The notes beneath the pieces were generated by a model that saw only the letters and a list, made by a program, of their open reading frames with translations, did not search any database and was not told where the DNA came from. Positions 58,729-64,000 of a DNA stretch of 64,000 nt are shown piece by piece. Each line of letters starts with the position of its first letter. Within the stretch, counting starts at the first letter, position 1. This DNA is from Sulfuricystis multivorans (GTDB lineage: Bacteria; Pseudomonadota; Gammaproteobacteria; Burkholderiales; Rhodocyclaceae), in the NCBI RefSeq assembly GCF_003966565.1, contig NZ_AP018718.1, forward strand, positions 1,860,001 through 1,924,000. Direction: 5' to 3'. The translations under genes and the position numbers were made by a program.

Positions 58729-59442
58729 ATGCCGAAACCGCCGCTGAAACTGCTGATCATCGAAGACGACGCCGATCTCGCCGCCAACCTCTCGGATCAT
58801 TTCACGGCGCGCGGACATTTCGTCGATGTCGCCGCCGACGGCAAGGCCGGATTGCATCTCGCAGCGACCGAAAACTTCGATGCGCTCCTGCTCGATCTGG
58901 TGCTACCCGGAGTCGATGGCCTCGAGCTGATCCGCCGCTTGCGCGAGGAGATCGGCCGCACCACGCCGATCCTGGTGATTTCGGCGCGCGACACCGTGGC
59001 TGAGCGCATCGCGGGATTAGGCGTCGGTGCCGACGATTATCTCGTCAAGCCTTTCGCGCTCGCCGAAGCCGAGGCACGTGTGCTGGCGCTGGTGCGCCGC
59101 GCGCGCCAAGCAGTGGCGAAGACGCGCATCCGTTGCGGCGAACTCGTCTATGACAGCATCAGCCTGCGCGCCGCCTACCGGGGCCGGCCGCTCGATCTGG
59201 CGCCGATTCCCTTGCGCATCCTGGAAATGCTGATGCGCGCCAGTCCCCGTGTGGTGCGCCGCGGCGAGCTCGAACGCGCGTTGTGGGGCAATGCGCCGAC
59301 CCCCTCCGATGCGCTGCGCAGCCATCTCTATGCCCTGCGCAGCACGCTTGCGGCGGCCGGCGCGCCGGATGCGACGATCGAGACCGTGCGCGGCATCGGC
59401 TGGCGGCTGACCGTTCCTACCACCGATGCAGCAACGGATTAG
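58729..59442 (+). CDS. OmpR-family response regulator
   Basis: A 237-aa two-component regulator. The receiver domain has the acidic pair IEDDADL, the phospho-acceptor Asp in LLLDLVLPG (about residue 56), the conserved ISARD and the Lys in VKPFAL. The C-terminal winged-helix domain ends TVRGIGWRL. The ATG at 58729 is chosen because it begins the receiver fold at the normal distance; an in-frame TTG at 58711 would add six residues. The target genes are probably the neighbouring permeases. The stop codon is made by a 4-bp target site of the MITE. Confidence 0.93.
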   Translation: MPKPPLKLLIIEDDADLAANLSDHFTARGHFVDVAADGKAGLHLAATENFDALLLDLVLPGVDGLELIRRLREEIGRTTPILVISARDTVAERIAGLGVGADDYLVKPFALAEAEARVLALVRRARQAVAKTRIRCGELVYDSISLRAAYRGRPLDLAPIPLRILEMLMRASPRVVRRGELERALWGNAPTPSDALRSHLYALRSTLAAAGAPDATIETVRGIGWRLTVPTTDAATD

Positions 59443-59714
59443 GGAAACGCTGAAGAAGGCCGCGAGCGGGATGCAGCGCAAGGCGCAGTGAGCGCAGCGA
59501 CTGAGAAAACGAGCCGAAGGCGAAGTTTCGGTGCAGGCTAACAGGAGCGATGCGCAAGTTATGCCAGAACCACCTAACAATGAGTTAGGCGCGGGAGCGA
59601 CAACGAAGTTGCGGCGAAGGCTCACTTTGGCTTTGCCGAGGTCAAGCGAAGCGGCCGAAGCCAACACCGCGCAACGCAGCGAGGCGCCCGCGCAGCAACT
59701 AATTCAGCGTTTCC
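59443..59714. mobile_element. 272-bp MITE between response regulator and kinase genes
   Basis: Ends are perfect 12-bp inverted repeats: GGAAACGCTGAA at 59443-59454 and TTCAGCGTTTCC at 59703-59714. The element is flanked by a 4-bp direct duplication, TTAG, at 59439-59442 and 59715-59718. Without the insert and one TTAG, the flanks join into a normal overlap where the kinase starts ATGCAGCAACGGATTAGCCT within the regulator's end. The insert plus duplication is 276 bp, so the kinase frame is kept, but a TGA at 59489-59491 lies in that frame. No gene is within the element. Confidence 0.8.
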
Positions 59715-60976
59715 TTAGCCTGCGCGCGCGGCTGGCGCTCAGCTTCGCTGCCTTTGGCGCCTTCGTCGTGGTCGTGCTGTCGCTGGCGATCGCCTATGGT
59801 GCCCACGACGTCGCCCGTCGACTGATGGATCAGACGCTTTCCGCCGAGATCGAGGACTACATCGCTCGGCGTGCTCGCAATCCCGCCTCGCTGCCGCCAT
59901 CCGCCGTGGGCTTGCGCGGCTTCATCTCGCCCAGCGACGCCAGCGACGAACGGCAGCCGCCGGCCGTGCGAGCGCTGCCGCCAGGCCGCCATGAAATCGT
60001 TTTCGAGGGCACGCCATATCGTGTCGCCATCGAAGTGCGCGACGGCTGGCGTTATGTGATCCTGTTCGATGAAACAAGACAGAAACGGCGCGAGGCGCGC
60101 TTTACTGCCTGGCTCGTTGGCGGCGCGCTTGCGGTGATCCTGCTGGCCTTTCTCGGCGCCTGGCATCTGGCGGGTCGGGCACTGGCACCGCTCTCAAGCT
60201 TGACGGCCGCGATCGCGCAGGCCGATGTCGATCGACCGCCCGTCCTGCCGGATAGCGGCGATCCCGCCGACGAGCTGCACACGCTGGCCGAAGCCTTCCG
60301 GCGCTACCAGACACGGCTGCAGCGCTTCGTCGAGCGCGAACGCGCCTTCACCGCCGACGCGAGCCACGAGCTGCGCACGCCGCTGGCGGTGATCCAGGGC
60401 GCAGCCGAATTGCTCGCCCATGATGAGACGCTTTCGACAACGCAACGCGAGCGCGCTGCGCGGATCGAACGCGCTTGCCAGCGGCTCGCCGAGCTCGTCG
60501 AAGCCTTGTTGCTGCTCGCGCGCGAAGAGACGACCCGCGGCGAGTGCGATGCCGTCGTCGTGGCGCATGAAACATGCGAGCGCCATGCCGCGCTTTGTCA
60601 GCAACGCCGCTTGCGCGTCGCGTTGAGTGCGCCACAGACGCTGAAGCTACCGATCGCGGCACCACTATTGGCCATCCTCATCGGCAACCTGCTGCGCAAT
60701 GCCTGCGAACATGCGCAAAGCCGCGTCGACATCGAGTTGACCGAAACGGCACTGAAGTTGCGCGACGACGGCCCTGGGATGAGCGAAGAAGAGCTCGCCC
60801 ATGCTCAAGAGCGCTACTGGCGCGGCCCAGAAAGCCGTGGCGCCGGCATCGGGCTTGCGTTGGTCGCGCGCATCTGCGAGCTGGCCGGCTTTTCATTGCA
60901 GCTGACCCATGTGCCAGAAAAGGGCTTTATCGTCGAAGTGATTTTTTCGAAGTCTGGTGGCGCGGCGCAGATTTGA
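59531..60976 (+). CDS. Sensor histidine kinase, N-terminus altered by a MITE
   Basis: A 481-aa frame with two membrane helices (about 72-92 and 195-215), a short periplasmic loop, a HAMP-like segment, the H box DASHELRTPL, N box NLLRNACEH, and G boxes DDGPGMSE and GAGIGLALV, all intact. The first 60 residues are coded by MITE sequence. The original start was probably the ATG at 59426 (MQQRI then SLRARLAL), which now meets a stop codon inside the insert. The GTG at 59531 is the first usable start I see, without a good ribosome site. The kinase may be poorly expressed or non-coupled. Confidence 0.8.
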   Translation: MQANRSDAQVMPEPPNNELGAGATTKLRRRLTLALPRSSEAAEANTAQRSEAPAQQLIQRFLSLRARLALSFAAFGAFVVVVLSLAIAYGAHDVARRLMDQTLSAEIEDYIARRARNPASLPPSAVGLRGFISPSDASDERQPPAVRALPPGRHEIVFEGTPYRVAIEVRDGWRYVILFDETRQKRREARFTAWLVGGALAVILLAFLGAWHLAGRALAPLSSLTAAIAQADVDRPPVLPDSGDPADELHTLAEAFRRYQTRLQRFVERERAFTADASHELRTPLAVIQGAAELLAHDETLSTTQRERAARIERACQRLAELVEALLLLAREETTRGECDAVVVAHETCERHAALCQQRRLRVALSAPQTLKLPIAAPLLAILIGNLLRNACEHAQSRVDIELTETALKLRDDGPGMSEEELAHAQERYWRGPESRGAGIGLALVARICELAGFSLQLTHVPEKGFIVEVIFSKSGGAAQI

Positions 60977-61044
60977 CATTGCCTTCACGAAACGCGGGGA
61001 TAATTCGCCTTTTCCCGTTTCAGCATTTCTGAATATTCCCCACC

Positions 61045-63633
61045 ATGCCCAACGCTATTGTCCGCCTTTCCCGCATCTTCCCCTTCCTCCGCTGGTGGCC
61101 GCTGGTCACGAAACAAACCCTGCGTGACGATCTGATCGCGGGGATCACCGGCGCCTTGATCGTGCTGCCGCAGGGGGTCGCCTTCGCGATCATCGCCGGA
61201 CTGCCGCCGCAATATGGTCTCTATGCCGCGATGGTGCCGGCGATCGTCGGTGCACTGTTCGGCTCTTCCTGGCACCTGGTCTCGGGCCCGACCACGGCAA
61301 TCTCGATCGCCGTCTTCGCCGCACTCTCCCACACTGCCGAGCCCGGCTCGCCGCAATACATCCAGTTGGTCCTGACACTCACTTTCCTGGTGGGCGTCTT
61401 CGAGCTCATTCTGGGATTGGCGCGTCTGGGCGCACTGGTCAATTTCATCTCGCACAGCGTCGTGATCGGCTTCACCGCAGGCGCGGCGATCCTGATCGCC
61501 GCCAGCCAGGTGAAGAACTTCTTCGGCATCCCGATCCCGCGCGGCACGCCGTTTTACGAAATCCTCCACCAGCTGTTCGTGCAGTTTTTCGCGATCAACC
61601 CGTGGGTCCTGTCGGTCAGCCTCGTCACGCTGGCCACGGGCATCCTGACCAAGAAATACTTCAAGAAGATCCCCTACATGATCGCGGCGATGATCGTCGG
61701 CTCGCTGTTTGCCGAGGCGCTCAATCTCTGGCAGGGGCAGGAGGTCACCGGCATCAAGACGGTCGGCGCGCTGCCGGCCGGCCTGCCGCCATTGTCGCTG
61801 CCCGACTTTTCACCCGCCGCCATCAAAGCCACGCTCGCGCCGGCATTGGTGATCACGATGCTGGCGCTCACCGAAGCGGTCTCGATCGCGCGCGCGATCG
61901 CCGTGCGCTCGGAGCAGCGCATCGATGGCAACCAGGAATTCATCGGCCAGGGCTTGTCGAACATCGTCGGCAGCTTCTTCTCCGCCTACGCTTCGTCCGG
62001 TTCGTTCAACCGTTCCGGCGTCAATTACGAGGCCGGCGCCAAGACCCCGCTCGCTTCGGTGTTCGCCTCGCTTTCGCTGGTATTGATCCTGCTCGCGGTA
62101 GCGCCCTTGGCCGCCTATCTGCCCACCGCGGCAATGGCCGGCATCCTGTTTTTGGTCGCCTGGGGGCTGATCGACTTTACTCACATCACCCATATCTGGC
62201 ATACCAGCAAGGCGGAATCGGCGATCCTCGCCACCTCGCTCATCGGCACGCTGGTCAATCTCGAGGCTGGCATCTTCCTCGGCATCTTCCTGTCGCTGTT
62301 GATGTTCCTCTACCGCACCTCGAAACCGGAGATGATCCCGGTGGTGCCGGCGCCCGAAGAAGGGGCGTATCACTTCGTGCGCGCGAAGGGGCGGCCGGAA
62401 TGTCCGCAGCTCAGGATCCTGCGCGTCACCGGCTCGCTCTATTTCGGTGCCGCCAGCCACGTGCAAGCCGTGCTGCAACAGATCGACGAGGACAACCCGC
62501 TGCAAAAGTCGGTGCTGCTCACCTGCTCGGGGCTTTCCTACATCGACATCGCCGGCGCGGAGGTGCTGGCGCAGGAAGCACGGCGGCGCCGGCGGCTGGG
62601 TGGCGGGCTTTACTTTTACCGCCTCAACCAGACCAACATGGCGCTCCTGCGCCAGGGCGGCTATGTCGATGAAATCGGCGCCGGCGCTTTCTTCCCGGTG
62701 ATGACCAACGTCACCGGCGCGCTCTACTGGACGCTTGATCCGAATGTCTGTCGCACCTGCAAGACGCGCATCTTCAAGGAATGCAATAGCGGCATCCTGC
62801 CCGATGGCTTCCGCCGCCAGCGCCTCATGCTCGCCACCGACGGCAGCGAATTCAGCCATGCGCCGGAGGAAATCGCGATCCAGATCGCCAAGAGCTTCGG
62901 CGTCACGCTCGACGTGATGACGATGGTCGAATCTCCCGCCGACGACGAGATCGCCCATGCGCGCCTGGCGCAAACCGAACGCAAGGCCAATCTCGCCGGT
63001 GTCGCCTGCGAACCCCTCGTGCGTTATGGCAAGCAGCCGTGCGTCGAGGTGGTCGCCGCGGCGCGAGCTGCCGACAGCAACATCCTCGTCATCGGCCGGC
63101 GGCCGCCTCGTGGCAACATCAAGGAGCGCCTCGTCGGCGACATCGCCCAGCAGATCCTGATCCAGTCGCCCTGCCATGTGCTGATCGCCAACTGGCAAGC
63201 GCAGCCGATCAGCCGCCGCATTCTCGTCGCCAGTGACGGTTCATTGATTTCCACCACCGCTGCCGAAGTCGCTACACAAATCGCCAAGGCCATGAACCTC
63301 CCGGTCACAGTGCTCGCCGCCGCGACCACCGACGCCGAGCGTGCCCGCGCCGAGCAGGACCTCGCCGAGAAGATCGGCCTGATGAAGATCGAAGGCGTGA
63401 CGGCCGAGAGCCTGATCGTCGCAAGGCCGCCGACCGAGGCAATCATCGAAACGGCGCAGGACATCGGCGCCGACCTCGTCGTGATCGGCAACGATCAGCG
63501 CAAGGGTTTGGCCCGCACACTCGCTGGGCAGACCACTGATCGCGTCATCGGTGGGCTTGCCTGCGCGGTGCTGGTCGTCAAACGTCCGCCGGAACCCGAA
63601 GCGCTCATCGAGGCGGTGAATAAACAAGCATAG
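61045..63633 (+). CDS. SulP permease fused to STAS and two USP domains
   Basis: An 862-aa protein. Residues about 1-430 are a SulP (SLC26) anion transporter with about 12-14 helices, including LPQGVAFAIIAGLPPQYGLYAAMVP and the Ser/Thr-rich ASSGSFNRSGVNYEAGAKTPLAS (about 330-352). A STAS domain follows (about 440-570, TGSLYFGAASHV, SGLSYIDIAGAEVL), then a short cysteine-containing linker (CRTCKTRIFKEC) and two UspA domains (about 590-720 and 735-850) with degenerate nucleotide motifs. SulP proteins carry sulfate or bicarbonate (BicA). It follows the kinase gene with its own short gap. The USP pair mirrors the TSUP fusion. Confidence 0.92.
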   Translation: MPNAIVRLSRIFPFLRWWPLVTKQTLRDDLIAGITGALIVLPQGVAFAIIAGLPPQYGLYAAMVPAIVGALFGSSWHLVSGPTTAISIAVFAALSHTAEPGSPQYIQLVLTLTFLVGVFELILGLARLGALVNFISHSVVIGFTAGAAILIAASQVKNFFGIPIPRGTPFYEILHQLFVQFFAINPWVLSVSLVTLATGILTKKYFKKIPYMIAAMIVGSLFAEALNLWQGQEVTGIKTVGALPAGLPPLSLPDFSPAAIKATLAPALVITMLALTEAVSIARAIAVRSEQRIDGNQEFIGQGLSNIVGSFFSAYASSGSFNRSGVNYEAGAKTPLASVFASLSLVLILLAVAPLAAYLPTAAMAGILFLVAWGLIDFTHITHIWHTSKAESAILATSLIGTLVNLEAGIFLGIFLSLLMFLYRTSKPEMIPVVPAPEEGAYHFVRAKGRPECPQLRILRVTGSLYFGAASHVQAVLQQIDEDNPLQKSVLLTCSGLSYIDIAGAEVLAQEARRRRRLGGGLYFYRLNQTNMALLRQGGYVDEIGAGAFFPVMTNVTGALYWTLDPNVCRTCKTRIFKECNSGILPDGFRRQRLMLATDGSEFSHAPEEIAIQIAKSFGVTLDVMTMVESPADDEIAHARLAQTERKANLAGVACEPLVRYGKQPCVEVVAAARAADSNILVIGRRPPRGNIKERLVGDIAQQILIQSPCHVLIANWQAQPISRRILVASDGSLISTTAAEVATQIAKAMNLPVTVLAAATTDAERARAEQDLAEKIGLMKIEGVTAESLIVARPPTEAIIETAQDIGADLVVIGNDQRKGLARTLAGQTTDRVIGGLACAVLVVKRPPEPEALIEAVNKQA

Positions 63634-63642
63634 AAGCCCGCT

Positions 63643-64000
63643 TCACTCTTTGACGAAGGGCTTCTCTGTGCCTGCCGTCTCGGCATCCTCGCGGTAGGGA
63701 AAACGCACATGGCCGTAGCGGATCAAGAGCACGCCGAGCGTCAAAAGGAAGATGGCGAATGCAACGGCCAGCATGCGCCATTCGGTCATCTCCTTGATGT
63801 CGAGGATCAGATAGCGCGCCAATGCGACGATGGCGATGTACATCGGAAAGCGCACCGGCAGCTGGCCGGACTTGAAATACTGGCCGATCATCGCCAGCAC
63901 TTCGAGATAGAGAAACATCAGCAGCAGATCGGCAAGCTGCACCCGACTGGCGTGGACCATCACCAGCACCTCGTGATACATCGCCACCGCAGTGGCGATG
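63643..64000 (-). CDS. PsiE-like membrane protein (5' end outside the window)
   Basis: The C-terminal 118 or so residues of a PsiE-type protein (phosphate-starvation-inducible E family). Several helices are seen: HASRVQLADLLLMFLYLEVLAMIGQYF (about residues 17-43 of the visible part), RFPMYIAIVALARYLILDI and a C-terminal helix. The frame stays open to base 64000 (IATAVAMYHEV), so the start lies beyond the window. The function of the family is unknown. It converges with the SulP gene, 9 bp away. Confidence 0.8.
   Translation of the reverse strand, partial: IATAVAMYHEVLVMVHASRVQLADLLLMFLYLEVLAMIGQYFKSGQLPVRFPMYIAIVALARYLILDIKEMTEWRMLAVAFAIFLLTLGVLLIRYGHVRFPYREDAETAGTEKPFVKE

Overview
The window is a GC-rich chromosomal stretch. 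Its gene content and the protein sequences I recognise point to a denitrifying, probably sulfur-oxidising and autotrophic betaproteobacterium of the Rhodocyclales/Nitrosomonadales type. The order-level placement is inference. I see no rRNA or tRNA gene, phage, CRISPR array or complete insertion sequence. Almost every base is coding.

Layout. (1) 1-8.4 kb, minus strand: denitrification. It holds cytochrome cd1 nitrite reductase nirS, a three-heme cytochrome c, the heme d1 genes nirN and nirJ, and NO reductase genes norC, norB, norE and norF. FNR/DNR-type boxes precede nirS, nirJ and norC. (2) 8.4-18.6 kb: alaS, a small secreted protein, an orphan ugpB-ugpQ pair, a lipoprotein, a DEAD-box helicase, an FAH-family hydrolase, a NamZ/DUF1343 protein and two Hsp20 genes behind a sigma32-like promoter. 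(3) 18.6-29.5 kb: transhydrogenase pntA-pntB, a PP2C phosphatase, a MaoC hydratase, a tandem GC-rich repeat, and the glycolate operon hyi-glcD-glcE-glcF with conserved hypotheticals upstream. (4) 29.5-37 kb: a degenerate S24-like protein, a DsrS-like protein, a small heme/copper-flavoured cluster (DUF302, cytochrome c, DUF411), a MITE-like element, and a three-gene operon coding a ferredoxin-reductase fusion, a MoxR ATPase and a VWA/metallopeptidase. (5) 37-46 kb: an outer-membrane porin behind a perfect FNR box, an octaheme tetrathionate-reductase-like cytochrome with a cytochrome b, a YeeE/YedE sulfur transporter, eptA and an Fe-alcohol dehydrogenase. (6) 46-53.9 kb: a six-gene hydrogenase-4-like membrane complex (hyfB, C, E, F, G, I) whose large subunit lacks the nickel-binding cysteines, preceded by a gamma-class carbonic anhydrase. 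(7) 53.9-64 kb: anion transport and sensing. This part has an SLC13/RCK permease, a STAS protein that looks like an internally deleted SulP, a TSUP permease fused to two USP domains, a two-component system split by a MITE, a SulP permease fused to STAS and two USP domains, and the start of a PsiE-like gene.

How the parts fit. Nitrite and NO respiration, the porin and probably tetrathionate/thiosulfate metabolism form an anaerobic respiratory theme under FNR-type control. Glycolate salvage, the NiFe-less Hyf-like complex with its carbonic anhydrase, and the SulP/SLC13 permeases suggest autotrophic growth with inorganic-carbon or sulfur-anion handling (inference).

The least expected signals are four. 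A dispersed repeat of about 24 bp with core TCGGCGCTGG occurs about ten times, in gene tails, linkers and gaps. A 272-bp MITE with a 4-bp target duplication interrupts the response-regulator/kinase junction. The Hyf-like complex sits next to a carbonic anhydrase. The STAS gene appears to be an eroded SulP with a frameshifted tail.
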